A stretch of 64,000 bases of DNA from Patiria miniata (Eukaryota > Echinodermata > Asteroidea > Valvatida > Asterinidae), in NCBI RefSeq assembly GCF_015706575.1, contig NW_024037069.1, positions 40,879,315 to 40,943,314 of the forward strand, given 5' to 3'. Position numbers and translations under genes: made by a program. The notes under the pieces were generated by a model. The model searched no databases. It was not told where the DNA came from and saw only the letters and a list, made by a program, of their open reading frames with translations. Numbering within the stretch: the stretch's first letter is position 1; the number at the start of each line of letters is the position of its first letter. Positions 48,540 to 60,344 of this stretch are shown in pieces.

Positions 48540-48765
48540 TTATTGTTTAGTATCCTTGTTTATCTTTGCATGTAAACCTTTTTTTCTCTAAATGCAGCAT
48601 TTTTGCTTTATTGTCACTAGGTGTCTGAACACGTGTTCAAGGGCCCATGCCTAAATGCATAGGTTAGTTTTCACTCCTCTGTTGTACATGTACACCCATA
48701 TACATTATGTATTGTAACACACTGATTTGTGAACACTGGAAATAAATGAACTGAACTGACTTCTC
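48540..48765 (+). mobile_element. Retroposon 3' end with TGAAC-repeat tail
   Basis: GAACACTGGAAATAAATGAA then CTGAACTGAC, with a shorter tail than the other copies. It mirrors 46626-46860. Confidence 0.5.
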
Positions 48766-48769
48766 ACGA

Positions 48770-51719
48770 AACGTTTGAACAAGTAAGTCCCTGTTTAAGT
48801 AACACTGACTGTTCGATACTCTCCTCTTTCCTTTCACTTTGACGTTGTCTGTTCTATTAATTTATTTTGTTGCCGAATTTTAAGCTAACATTTTGTGAGA
48901 CAGGTTCGATTTCACTGTCGTTTTTTTTTTTTATCAAGAATCGCAAAAGTGCTTTGCTGAAGCCATTTCAAAAGCGGCGGGCCCGGCTCACCATATACGA
49001 GTGCCAATTTACATAAACGAGGGACGGTAGCTGTATGAGCATGTTAGTCACGATGTGTTGTCTATTCTTAGTAGGTTGCTTTGAGACTGCGGGGAGAGGT
49101 TTCGGTCTCGCGCGAGCGACTCTTGAGCTTTGTTTCCGAACACAATTGTTCATCAGTCTCTTTGCAGAGGATCAAATTATTGGTTTCACCGTGGCAGAGT
49201 TGCTTTCAAGATACGGTCTTTGTTTCACGATGGCTGCAGCGCATTGTTCGTATTATTACGTAACCTTTTTGTTCAAACCGTATGACGTATGAATGGGAAG
49301 CCTTCGCCTGTTCAACTTCTCCGCTTTTGTTCCAATATCGTGATACAAGAGCGAATGGGGCATATGTCGGTTTTTATTAACCTGTGCTTGGGCGGTACAG
49401 TGTAGGCCTGTTGCGTGGAAAGAAAGATACATCTGCATGTCGATGGTATTGAAACTCAGTGTCTGCATGTCGCCCAATAGACCTCAGGAATAACGACGTC
49501 ACGCTTTGTTTACATGTGCGCTTTGCTATGAGAATCTGATGTAGGATATGAATTTGTTGAAATTAATGCTACAGCACAAAATTAAAGCAAGTAGAATGTG
49601 TTATTTACGCTCCCTATTAAATGCTATTTTTTTAGGTTGGCTTAAAAACACACATTGCAAATTAAATGGGAGCAGCTAAAAAGCGTCATTTGACGACAAA
49701 TCTTTGGAAGTGTTTGGACAACGTTTTTTTTTCTTTAGGCCTAAACGTACCCAATGATCTTCCAGTTCTTTCCTTATCACTGTTTTCTTTGGATGCTCAA
49801 TCCCCCCGAACAAAAAATCTTCCTCTTTATTCTTCTTATTTGTTTGTGGTTTTTTTTAGGGGGTGTCAAAATACGTTTTTATTTCAAGTTGGGTTTGCGC
49901 ACAAACAGATCCGCCGAGCAACTGAACTGAATATCAAAAAGCGTCATTTATGTGGAATTTGTTAAAAAAAAAAAAAAACTTTTTATATTTATTTTTTTTT
50001 TTGGGGGGGGAAGCCAAATTTGTACCTTTCAGGTTCCGTTATTGAACTGGAAACTATCAAACATGATAGGTTGTTGGGAGCCAACCTATCGTGTCGTATA
50101 AATATGCAAACGTGAAGAACTTTTGCACTGCTAGAAAATATACAATTTCACAATAAATTTTTTGGGAGGGGATGACCAAAATCTAAAAATATCACAGGTT
50201 CAATTATTATAAAGATGCGTCCCTATGCCATGTTCGAGTTTCACCTCGAAAATTGATTGTCCAATTGCTATTCATAGAATCCAACGACGTTTAGAAACTG
50301 AATTATTTCTTTATAAATCGATTTATTGGCGGCCAGATATTAATTTGACTCTCGCAGGGTGGGTTTATTTTTATGTGCAAAATGGATTTGTTTTCTTTAA
50401 ATCAAAAGATGCAAATCGAAAACTAGTAAGCCTTTTAAGAAAAAGGCATGTAAACAGCACAGGTTGCTATCTTTAATGCCCCCCCCCCCCTAACCGCGCA
50501 CACCCACGGCAGTTGCTTGCGGAATACGAAAAGGTCTTCAAAGTGTCTGTCCAAAGAAATTTCGAAAGCCGCACCGGCGGGCGGCGGGCGGCGGGCCGGT
50601 TCACCTAATCCCTGGGTTTTTTTTGTAAGACTGCACGGAGAGGTTTCGGTTTCACGCGAGAGACTCGAAGCGTTGTTTCCGAAGGATCAAACCACAAATG
50701 CATGCACAATGGTTCACCATGGAAAAGTTACATAATACTTTCTTTTACTTTTGGGTGGAAAGCGCAATTCATGTTTTCGCTCTCCCGCCGTAACGTAACT
50801 TGTTTTGTGAACGCGCAGTGGCCATTTCAACTTCAACCATTTCAACCATTTCAACTCCACTTTTGTTCCAATATCGCGATACAAAGAGCGAATAGGGCAC
50901 ACACCGCTTTACCCGATCAACCTGCATTTGAACGGTGTTCGGGTCTGTTTGCATTGGAAGCGAGAACAAAACAGAAACGCCCCAGCAAGTACACTTAAAG
51001 TGGAATACATGCATTCGGAGCTTGCTGGAAATTTTTGAGAAAAAAAAATCGGTTAAAACCTTGGCTCTGTAAAGATGCCACAGGTTAATTGGGACACACA
51101 TACGCAACGGCAGAGGGGGGGGGGCCAACGGGGGCCATTTGCCCCCCCCCCCAAAAAAAAAAAACCTCCATGTCTTTATTTTTTGAGGAAGCCAACACGT
51201 ACATCATTAAAATTGCGTTACCGTGCACCAATGCCATGAAGAGCCATCCCTCTTCCTTTTCATATCAAATTTGGGGCGTGATATTTTGGACACAAAAAGT
51301 TTGACCCACCCTATAATAAAACACGGATCACCCTTAAAAAAAACCCACTATGTTCTGGATTTAGCCTTGTACATACGTGGGCGCGAGACCAGTACCGGAC
51401 TGAATGGTCGCGCCTCTTGAAACGAATTATTGATTGCAAGTAGGGAAACAAAAGAGGAATAGTTTGTGAGAGGTGCGCTTCCTCCATCGAGAGTAAAGCT
51501 GAGTACTACAATTCGGCATAACATCAATGCGTTAACAATTACGTAACAGAGTGCGCTGTCAATGGTGTAACGCCCGATATTGAAAGAGAAAGTGCGGCGT
51601 GTTGGAATTCCTTGGTACCTTGGAATTCTATTACCGAGTACATTGTTCGATGAAGATTATTTGTGGCGATACTCTAAGTCAATAGACCTAAGATGTAATG
51701 ACGTAACGATTTTTTAAAA
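48770..51719 (-). repeat. Inner blocks of the right arm, element 2
   Basis: Reverse-oriented copy of 43990-46620. It contains the CpG core near 49085-49125, a short GC repeat at 50575-50600, and poly-C/poly-G runs near 50480 and 51115. The roughly 100-codon frame found in other copies is broken here, which argues against a gene. Confidence 0.6.
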
Positions 51720-51761
51720 GTGCGCTTTCCTATGAGTGCTGGCTCTTATAGGAAAGCGCAC
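51720..51761. repeat. 42-nt hairpin, two mismatches
   Basis: Counterpart of the perfect hairpins at 17257 and 22378, with small changes near the loop. Confidence 0.85.
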
Positions 51762-52924
51762 GTGTAAACAAAGCGTGACGTCATTACGTCTCAGGACCAT
51801 TGAGGGCACTATTTAAGTTTAACGGTCAAGCCTACGCAGGTTTGGTTTGGGGGTTAAACGAACGAAAAATAGTTCCCGCATAATTATCGTTTCGGCGACG
51901 TAGCTGCTGTTAATTACGTGTGTTCATAACACCATTATAAATACAGGTTGTGTGATTTCTTTTAGTTGATTAAGGGCGCTGATCGAGTTTAACGGTCAAG
52001 CCTACGCGCAGTTTGTTTTGGGACGTATACGTACGAAAAGAAGTCGCGCATAATTTGCCGTTTTGATAACGTACTTCGCACAAACAGCTCGTGTTAAAAT
52101 ACGTAAGTTTCATATAAGACAATTAAAAACTTAGAACCCCCATAACTTAATGGTAATAAATGGGGATAGTGTAATATAATTATTAGAATCAAGCATTAAA
52201 GGCTCTGTGATATTTGAAGTTATTGGAAATTAATATCGATTTACGCGAAATATACGGTACAACAACCAGTGGAATCCGAGAGAGGACGCCTCTCATTAGG
52301 TGTCTATAATGAGTGCAGACCTGCAAATCGACTTCCGTAGACCTCCGTAGATAATTACGAGTATGTCCGTAAATTATTTTAAAAACTTACTCACAACTCT
52401 CAGAGGTGTTTGAGACACCATCCAAATCAAAGCTTATTTTATTATCTTTTATTTTCTGTTCAATTTTTGTTCAATTATCCAATGACTGAATGGGAGAAAC
52501 TTCCATTAAAAGGATGTCAGCCCGAAAAGTAGTCCATTGGCCCATCGCCATTTTGAAATATGATGCCTGCGCTCTATTGCAAAGAGCAATATTAGGGCCC
52601 AATTTCATGCAAATTGCAAACTCCTGTGTCGGCTTCCAACCCTCTTCATATCAAGTTCAAGGCCCACAACGGTGATCTAATAGCAAAGAATTTTATGCAT
52701 ACAAATTGTGAAATTGGCCCGCATATTATACCTTTAAAGTGTGTCGTGCATGCCACTAAACCAAACTCATGATAAAATTGTATGATGTACATGTATACAT
52801 GTATACGTGTGCATGTTCAACAGACGGGTGAACACAGTCGAGGAATCCATAAGAAAACACAGCTTGTATTATAGGCTCGGGCCCTGTATTTATAACGATA
52901 ATGTTCAGAAACCTAGTGGCGATC

Positions 52925-53345
52925 AAGCAAATGGCCTAGTGGTTAGGCTCATTGTCCACAGACCCCGGGGTCCGGGGTTCGAGTCCTGTTGGTGTAATTT
53001 TTGGTTTTCAATACACGCGCTCTGTCATTTACTTTAAGAGTCTTAATTTCGCGTCGTCAAACACCAACCGACCTTAGCTCAATCAGTTAAGTCACCGGCT
53101 GGGACTGTCTGCGAAGTCCAGGTTATGCATCTACTCATAGGTACGGGGCTCTTTTGCTGTCTCGGCAGCAAGGCATAGGGTGTCGCCTCGTTTCCTCCCT
53201 TAACGGTGCTTGGCCCTCCGGGGTTACATGGATGGATAGGGAAGGAGGTGTGGTGGGCCGGGGAATCCGAGACCCAGGAAGAGCCCTATATGGGAGTCGG
53301 TAACCAATCGCGACCCCTGAATGCTTGGTCAACACCACATAACTT
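52925..53345 (+). mobile_element. Composite tRNA-derived SINE, long form
   Basis: Head at 52925-52998 with GGCCTAGTGGTTAGGCT and GGTTCGAGTCC. The full 129-bp segment is present. It mirrors 42515-42935. Confidence 0.75.
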
Positions 53346-53734
53346 TTTGTTTTTCTTTATCCCCTTATTTTTTTCCTATAGTCGAGAATTTATAGGGTTA
53401 AAAACGGTCCAATAACAAAATCTTTAAGCATACTGATTGATTATTGGCCCGCATATTATACGTTTTATGTGTGTCATGGATACAACTAAACCAAACTCAT
53501 GATAAAATCATGATAAAAATGAGCCCAGAATTAAAAACATGTGCAAATTAAACTCCTTTTTCAGAGAGTTGCAGACGCCCTAAACTGTAATAAAAGTACA
53601 TTTTCTCTTTCAAACAAAAGATGCAAATCAAAAACTAGTAAGCCTGGAAGAAAAAGGTATGTAAACAGCACGGGGTGACATCTTAACGAAAAGGTTTTCA
53701 AAGTGTCTGTCCAAAGAAATTTCGAAAGCCGCGT

Positions 53735-53781
53735 CGGCGGGCGGCGGGCGGTTGGCGGCGGGCGGCGGGCGGCGGGCGCTG
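53735..53781. repeat. GC-only heptamer microsatellite
   Basis: GGCGGGC units with one GGTTGGC interruption, in the first outer module of the right arm. Confidence 0.8.
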
Positions 53782-55349
53782 GGCCGGTTCACCGTACGGC
53801 GCGTCGTCCCCAATCCCTGGTTTGTTGTAAGACTGCACGGAGAGGTTTCGGTTTCGCGCGAGAGACTCGAAGCGGTGTTTCCGAAGGATCAAACCCGAAT
53901 GCATGAACAATGCACGCTGCGACAAGTATAACGTCCAATGTGTTCGAATTCCTTGGTACTGTAGTGATTTGAAATAATTCTATTACCGAGTGCATTGTTT
54001 AACGGTCAGACCTACGCAGGTTTGGTTTGTGGGTTAAACGTACAAAAAGTAGTTCGCCCATAATTTGCCTCGGCGCCGAAAACCTCCTGTTTATTAAGTG
54101 TGTTCATATTAGGATGATTATAGACAAAGTTGGTTCGTTGCAGTCGTGATTCAAAAGAATTGTATTTGATTACATAATTTATACAGTGTGCAATGACGAT
54201 CAGTAGTTGTGTGATTACTTTAAGTTGATTGAGGGCGCTATTCACGTTTAATGGTCAAGCCTACGCGCACTTTGTTTGGGGAGTTAAAGGTACGAAAAGT
54301 AGTCCTCGCGTAATTTGCTGTTTTGGTATCGCAGTTCGCCAAAGCGATACAAATAAATAAGCTCTTGTTGAAAGCACGTGTATCATATTTACGATTAAAA
54401 ATAGGAACCGCTGCATTTCTTTGATTCTCATTTCAAACCCACCCTAATTTTAGGTTCCCAACCAGAAAACAACCTCGAACCTCTAGAACACTATTCACCG
54501 TAATGTAACAAATGGGGAAATAGATTCAAGAAATCAGGCTCTGTGATATTTGAAGTGATTGAAAATTAATAACCATTTACGCGAAGTATACGGTACAACA
54601 ACCAGTGGAATCCCAGAGAGGACGCCTCTCATTAGGTGTCTATATGGGTGCAGACCTGCAAATCGACTCCCATAGACCTCAGTGATAATAACGCGTTTTT
54701 CCCAAAATTATTTTTTAAAAATCATCTCAACTCTCAAAAGGTGTATGACCCACCCACTAAATCAAAGCTTATTCATAATTTTTTATTTTCTGTTCAATTT
54801 TTGTTCCATTATCCGATGACTTATGGGAGGAAATTACATCAAATGATGTCAGCCCGACTTGAAAAGGTGTCCCGTAGCCCATCGCCATTTTGAAAAATGA
54901 TGCTTGCGCTCCATTGCAAAATAGAGCAATTTTAGGGCCCAATTTCATGCAATTTACACAGAAATACGAGCTCACACTCTGTATACGGCTTCCACCCCTT
55001 TTTTTTGGAAACATCAAGTTCAAGGCACACATTGGTGCTCTAATAGCAAAGAATTTAAGCATAATTTGGCCCGCATATTATACATTTATTGTGTGTCATG
55101 GGTGCCACTAAACCAAATTCATGATAAAATCATGATAAAAATGTGCCCAGAATTTAAAACATGTGCAAAATGAAACCCCTTTTTTAGAGGGTTGCAGACG
55201 CCCTAAATTGGAATAAAAGTACTTTTCACTTTAAAATAAAAGATGCAAATCAAAAACTAGAAGAAAAAGGTACGTAAACAGCACGGGGTGTCATCTTTAC
55301 GAAAATGTCTTCAAATTGTCTGTCTAAAGAAATTTCGAAAGCCGCACCG

Positions 55350-55459
55350 GCGGGCGGCGGGCGGCGGGTGGCAGGCGGCGGGCGGCGGGCGGCGGGCGGC
55401 GGGCGGAGGGCGGCGGGCGGCGGGCGGCGGGCGGCGGGCGGCGGGCGGCGGGCGGCGGA
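55350..55459. repeat. GC-only heptamer microsatellite, about 15 units
   Basis: (CGGCGGG)n with three single-base interruptions. It is the counterpart of 26521-26645. Confidence 0.9.
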
Positions 55460-56242
55460 ACGGTTCACCGTACGGCGCGCCGTCCCCAATCCCTGGTTTG
55501 TTGTAAGACTGCACGGAGAGGTTTCGGTTTCGCGCGAGCGACTCGAAGCGTTAATTGTTTCCAAAGGATAAAACCCAAATGCATGAACAATGTGCGCTGT
55601 AAAAAGTGTAACGTCCAATGTGTTCGAATTATTTGGTACTGTAGTGATTTGAAATAATTCTATTACAAAGTGCATTGTTCAATGAATATTATTTTGTAGT
55701 GATCCTCTCGATTGAGGGCACTATTTAAGTTTAACGGTCAGACCTACGCAGGGTTTTTTTTTTGGGGGGGGGGTTAAACGTACAAAAAGTAGTTCGCCCA
55801 TAATTCGCCTCAGCGGCGTAGTTTGCCGAAAGAGCTCCTGTTTATTACGTGTGTTCATATTAGGATGATTATAGACAAAGAGGGTTCGTTGCTGTCGTGA
55901 TTCGAAAGAATTGTATTTGATTACATAATTTGTACAGTGTGCAATGACGCTCAGTAGTTGTGTGATTACTTTAAGTTGATTGAGGGCGCTATTCAAGTTT
56001 AATGGTCAAGCCTACGCGTACTTTGTTTCGGGAGTTAAAGGTACGAAAAGTAGTTCTCGCGTAATTTGCTGTTTTGGTATCGCAGTTCGCCAAAGCGTTA
56101 CAGCTCTTGTTGAAAGCACGTGCAATGATTACAGAGAGGAACTGCTGCATTTCTAAGAGCATTTAGGCTCCCGACAAGACAAACACCCCTAGATCAAATG
56201 CGGATAATAATAGATTCAGGAAATCAGGCTCTGTGATATAAG

Positions 56243-56833
56243 CGGCGGGCCGGCGGGCCGGCGGGCCGGCGGGCCGGCGGGCCGGCGGGCCGGCGGGCCG
56301 GCGGGCCGGCGGGCCGGCGGGCCGGCGGGCCGGCGGGCCGGCGGGCCGGCGGGCCGGCGGGCCGGCGGGCCGGCGGGCCGGCGGGCCGGCGGGCCGGCGG
56401 GCCGGCGGGCCGGCGGGCCGGCGGGCCGGCGGGCCGGCGGGCCGGCGGGCCGGCGGCGGGCCGGCGGGCCGGCGGGCCGGCGGGCCGGCGGGCCGGCGGG
56501 CCGGCGGGCCGGGGCCGGCGGGCGGCGCCGGCGGGCCGGCGGGCCGGCGGGCCGGCGGGCCGGCGGGCCGGCGGGCCGGCGGGCCGGCGGGCCGGCGGGC
56601 CGGCGGGCCGGCGGGCCGGCGGGCCGGCGGGCCGGCGGGCCGGCGGGCCGGCGGGCCGGCGGGCCGGCGGGCCGGCGGGCCGGCGGGCCGGCGGGCCGGC
56701 GGCGGGCCGGCGGGCCGGCGGGCCGGCGGCGGGCCGGCGGGCCGGCGGGCCGGCGGCGGGCCGGCGGGCCGGCGGGCCGGCGGGCCGGCGGCGGGCCGGC
56801 GGGCCGGCGGGCCGGCGGCGGGCCGGCGGGCCG
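56243..56833. repeat. 590-bp GGGCCGGC octamer satellite
   Basis: About 73 units of GGGCCGGC, 100% G+C, with a few heptamer-like shorter units and one scrambled stretch near 56510-56535. The unit contains the palindrome GCCGGC. It sits between CTCTGTGATATA and TTTTGTATTAACGTAGTTCG, where unit 1 has about 1.4 kb of ordinary module (27460-28858). The 213-codon Pro-Ala-Arg frame on the minus strand is a by-product of the repeat. Confidence 0.9.
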
Positions 56834-57191
56834 TTTTGTATTAACGTAGTTCGCCAAAACAGCTCTTGTTAATTGCGTGTGTTTTATATTAGGATTAAAG
56901 ATAGGAACCGCTGCATTTCTTTGATTCTCATTTTAATTTTGATGACGTCATCATGTTTCACCGGTCACCATACAAATAGTTATCATATTTTCCCCTCTCT
57001 ACTTTGCATCTATTCAAAAAACATTACTCCATTCACATCTGAAAGAAAAACTTGTAGGAGAAAAAATGAGCTAATTATTAAAACAGTTATTCATCGAAAC
57101 CTTTTGAAACCAAAAGTGGGATGCTGACGTCTGTGCCCATTGACTGCCCGTGGAGAATGATATCGTCTCAATAATTGTGTGGTTCATGAAT

Positions 57192-57388
57192 CACTGTAAA
57201 AAAGTTTAGCAAAATGGGTTCATAATTCGACCAATGATGGTCGAATTATCAACTGCCAACACTCGGGGGCAAATTCTTCCCAATAGTTTGACAGTTTTTA
57301 CCTTATTCAACCCAATATGAGATAATTTCATACCAATTCTGTGTATATTACATTGCCCAAAAGTGTTTTATCCAACCTTTTTACAGTG
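57192..57388. mobile_element. 197-bp MITE with CACTGTAAAAA ends
   Basis: Counterpart of 29214-29411, again just outside the right end of the palindrome. The internal hairpin is less perfect (ATAATTCGACCA and TGGTCGAATTAT are kept). Confidence 0.7.
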
Positions 57389-58007
57389 TATATAAGAAAC
57401 AACGCGTGAATGATGCAAATTACGTGATTTGTTTTTAGAGTTACTATAGTCAATAACATACATGTATGTACTTTATTACCATGATATTTTTGTATTCAAT
57501 GGAGCAAGCCACCTATCTTTTTAGTGCTTTTTCTATTGACACCCTGGAGCTATACAGCCTGTGCACAAACACATTGACGGATAACCAGTGATTTACTAAA
57601 CAATGATAACAATTTGAGCTTTTAACTCATTCCAAATTTTACTTCAAGAAAAATACATCATTCTTTTTTATCCACGCTCACTCTAATACCTTTTTTGGTT
57701 TGTGAACTTAAATTTAGACCTATCAACAAAAAAGAAAATTTCAAAGCCGAAAAAAAAATATTTGCTTTTTTTTTCGGAAAAATGATTATAATTTCCGTTT
57801 AATATACAGATCAGTTTCGTGTGTCTAGTAGAGATGACAGAAATCTTTAACCGACGGCCGGATCGCGAGTGAGCACACGAACAGGTACAATGACGGGGAT
57901 AATCTGTGATTCTCTAAATTAAGCTAAAAATTCTTCGACTCGGTTCCTTCTATAATGCTTCCGAGTCGAAAAAGGGTGTAAATGAGAGAGAAGTCTGATA
58001 TTAATTG
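57389..58007. other. 3' flank of lectin B'
   Basis: AT-rich non-coding sequence. About 125 bp at 57498-57625 is absent from unit 1, and ATTC sits at both edges. The polarity of the indel is unknown. Confidence 0.5.
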
Positions 58008-58037
58008 TTCGAGCATTGACGGCAAGTGATCTTTCAG
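58008..58037 (-). promoter_or_regulatory. Conserved 3'-UTR motif after lectin B'
   Basis: TTCGAGCATTGACGGCAAGT then GATCTTTCAG, 12 bases past the stop codon. It is nearly the same as the motif after A and A'. Confidence 0.5.
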
Positions 58038-58048
58038 TTGAAATCTTT

Positions 58049-58810
58049 CTACAGTTCAAAATAGTAACAGTTGTTGGTTGCCTTATAGTCGTTGACATCA
58101 GCCACAAGACGAGTGACGTCATTGAGTTGACACATCTTTTCTCTTTCAGTGTTGCTCTGCCAGAGATTAAAGGAGCGGCATCGGGGATCGGCTCGGCACG
58201 CCCAGCCACAGGCAAGCACGCCATCTTCCGTCCGATTCTTGATGTCGTGATGGATGAGGCATAACTGGGGGACACGCCCATCAGGACCGGTGATGGCGTG
58301 GTAGGCTGGCATCGCAGAGACCGTCATCTCACAGGCTGCAGGTTTGCGGTTGCTGCTACCGCAAGGAACACTGGCGGACCATAAGCCCCCACCACCGTAC
58401 ACAGTCATCCGGGCGCAGTTACGCTGGTTGTCGTTGTGCGGATTTCGCCCTTTCCAACTGCTGAAAGTCATAGGTTGACCCCCGCACAGCCAGATACCCT
58501 CTTGGGCCGCATCCGTACAGCCGATCCACATACCGTCAGTCTGTGGCCTCACTGACTTCCAGATGAAGTCGTTTTCTTCCCGCGAGTTGGGCACGGCCAG
58601 ACTGCTTCCCGGCCGGCTACAAGCCTCCGAGGCCTCAAACCAATTCATCTTGTCCGGTAGTAAGATGTAGCAAGATTGCTGCCATTTCAGCCAGCCAGGC
58701 GGACATGAGGCGTAGAGGGCCTGGCAGCTTGGTAAATTGATGAAGATCGAGACAAGCATCAGAGCAAACCTTGCTGTCCACCAAGCCATCGTACCGTTGA
58801 ATGCTGCCAA
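58049..58810 (-). CDS. Secreted C-type lectin with PAN/Apple domain (gene B')
   Basis: Intact frame of 253 residues. A hydrophobic signal segment (about residues 8-31, ending SCQA) is followed by a C-type lectin domain at 36-161: CPPGWLKWQQSCY, SEAC (63), MWIGC (98), WLC (109), NC (132), VPC (150), AACE (160). A PAN/Apple domain at 167-250 has Cys184, 201, 205, 211, 227 and 248. The loop reads SSWKGRNPHNDNQRNC and the later segment GLWSASVPC, so the Asp of a WND/WSD calcium site is missing. The first ATG lies only about 18 bases from the TATA box. The ATG at codon 8 (58789, MAWWTARF) is therefore the likelier start, giving 246 residues. The protein is secreted and its ligand is unknown. Confidence 0.88.
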   Translation of the reverse strand: MAAFNGTMAWWTARFALMLVSIFINLPSCQALYASCPPGWLKWQQSCYILLPDKMNWFEASEACSRPGSSLAVPNSREENDFIWKSVRPQTDGMWIGCTDAAQEGIWLCGGQPMTFSSWKGRNPHNDNQRNCARMTVYGGGGLWSASVPCGSSNRKPAACEMTVSAMPAYHAITGPDGRVPQLCLIHHDIKNRTEDGVLACGWACRADPRCRSFNLWQSNTEREKMCQLNDVTRLVADVNDYKATNNCYYFEL

Positions 58811-58827
58811 CTATACCTGTGCATTAT

Positions 58828-58835
58828 CTTTTATA
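58828..58835 (-). promoter_or_regulatory. TATA box of lectin B'
   Basis: TATAAAAG on the minus strand in the GTGAGTATAAAAGATAAT context shared with gene B. A start of transcription about 30 bases on would fall near 58805, after the first ATG but before the second. Confidence 0.55.
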
Positions 58836-60025
58836 CTCACTGCAATTTTAAATCGTGTACGTAGTTTAGGGATGCATATAAATTGCAACAAATTATTCAT
58901 CTCAATTACTGCTAATTATCACCATGGCGCCTGCATCGTTGGTAGAAGGGAAACCATGGTGACGAAATGTAATACTTGGGGGAAAAAAATCCCAATGAGG
59001 CAACCGTTTAAAGTATCATTGCATTGTATACCTACATGTACATAGTATAACAATGAAGTATATCAGTACAAACACAATTATTGTTCCAGTGAGAGACACT
59101 GAACAAAAATGAATTATATTCATATATTCTGAAACTATTGAAAAAATATATTCTGAAAATTCGAAGAAAACGGCAAATGCATCTTCCTAAATTTTAGAAC
59201 TGATAGAGATTTTGTTTCCTCTTTTGGCAATGACGTTCTATAATAACAGACAGAAAACAAAACCTGGTTGTATTAGGCCTTACGAGAGAACATTTTACTA
59301 CAATTATAATATTTTTCCACATTAAGAAAGCAACGACGGAAAATCTTTAAAATGTGCTTCACAACTGGTAGGTTTCTTTCTCGTCAGGTCTTTTCATTTG
59401 GTAAATTGTTGAGATCAAAGGAAATATCTCACGACAGTTTGTTTGTTAACCATGCTTTGCATGATGACGAAAACACGAAATTATCATGACGGTGACAACA
59501 GCGCTTGACTGGTAAGTGAAGAAAACGCTTCAATTATCTTGCTTGAACTGGTCGACAATTAGTCAATTACCACGACAATAATAGCTTTGTTGAGTGTACT
59601 GCCTCCAAGGTCGGAGAGTTTATTGATGTGGAACTTATGAAATAATGGAAGTCAGGGGCGTATAGTTTCCATGGTGAAACGTCAATAAGTAAACGATTTT
59701 ACGTTTGGCCTAGGGTGTATCCTTTTTTATGAGTTTATGACGTGGTTGAGAAAACAACCGACAAGACTCAACGCTCCTACATGTACGCTTTAAATTGTTT
59801 GTCTTCAGGAGAATGCTGGGCTTTTACAAAGGAAAGGGTTTTAATACTATATCCAGGTTGTTCACCAGTCTTGTGCCATGTTCCCTGTAGGTAACATGCA
59901 GAGTGCTATACACGCCGAGGTTGCTTGATCTGTGAGGTCACTGTCAGTGGAATTTCGGGACCTGAGTAAAAAAAAAAAAATACACGTACGTGTAAGTATT
60001 GCTTCAGTCCTCGAAATCCTCTTCA
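58836..60025. other. Gene-free spacer between B' and C'
   Basis: Copy of 30747-31914, which then jumps directly from CTCGAAATCCTCTTC to CAGTCCAGAGAATCCC. No gene was seen. Confidence 0.55.
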
Positions 60026-60344
60026 GTCCAGAGAATCCCAACTTCTTAATCACAACATTGACTCTCAGGCGAAGAGGCTTTCTTCTGGTAAACTTTCGGC
60101 CGGTTAAGCCTCCGATGCCTCAAACCAATTCATCTTGTCCGTCAGTAAGATGTAACAAGATTTGCTGCCATCTCAGCCAGCCAGGCGGACAGGAGGCGTA
60201 GAGGGCATGACAAACTGGTAAACTTATGAAGATCAAGACAAGCATTGGAGAACAACTTGCTATGATAAACCATGCCGTGCTTGGTATATTGATGAAGATC
60301 AAGACACAACTAAAACCAAAATGTCTGAACACTATCCACTCCAA
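60026..60344 (-). pseudogene. C-type lectin remnant C', body deleted
   Basis: It keeps the N-terminal hydrophobic leader and CPPGWLRWQQ from 60344 downward. An extra base (GATTTGCTGCC) shifts the frame, and the two-base loss after FEASEA seen in C is present as well. The central lectin domain, the MITE and the PAN end found in C (about 31915-32950, 1.04 kb) are gone. Confidence 0.8.

Larger units (their letters stand above)
39651..57164. mobile_element. Giant composite palindrome, element 2 (17.5 kb)
   Basis: Same outer ends as element 1 (ATATTGTTCTCTACTGGCAG at the left; GGATGCTGACGTCTGTGCCC at the right). The left arm is about 39651-47215 and the right arm about 48205-57164. The centre of about 1 kb holds a short SINE and the TGTAACAGC block. 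It lacks the 5.12-kb duplication and the 525-bp DNA transposon of element 1. No transposase or other gene was recognised. Confidence 0.7.

Noticed and set aside
56216-56857. 213-codon Pro-Ala-Arg-rich open frame on the minus strand
   Set aside because: It is produced wholly by the GGGCCGGC satellite. The same happens in shorter form over every heptamer array and on both strands.
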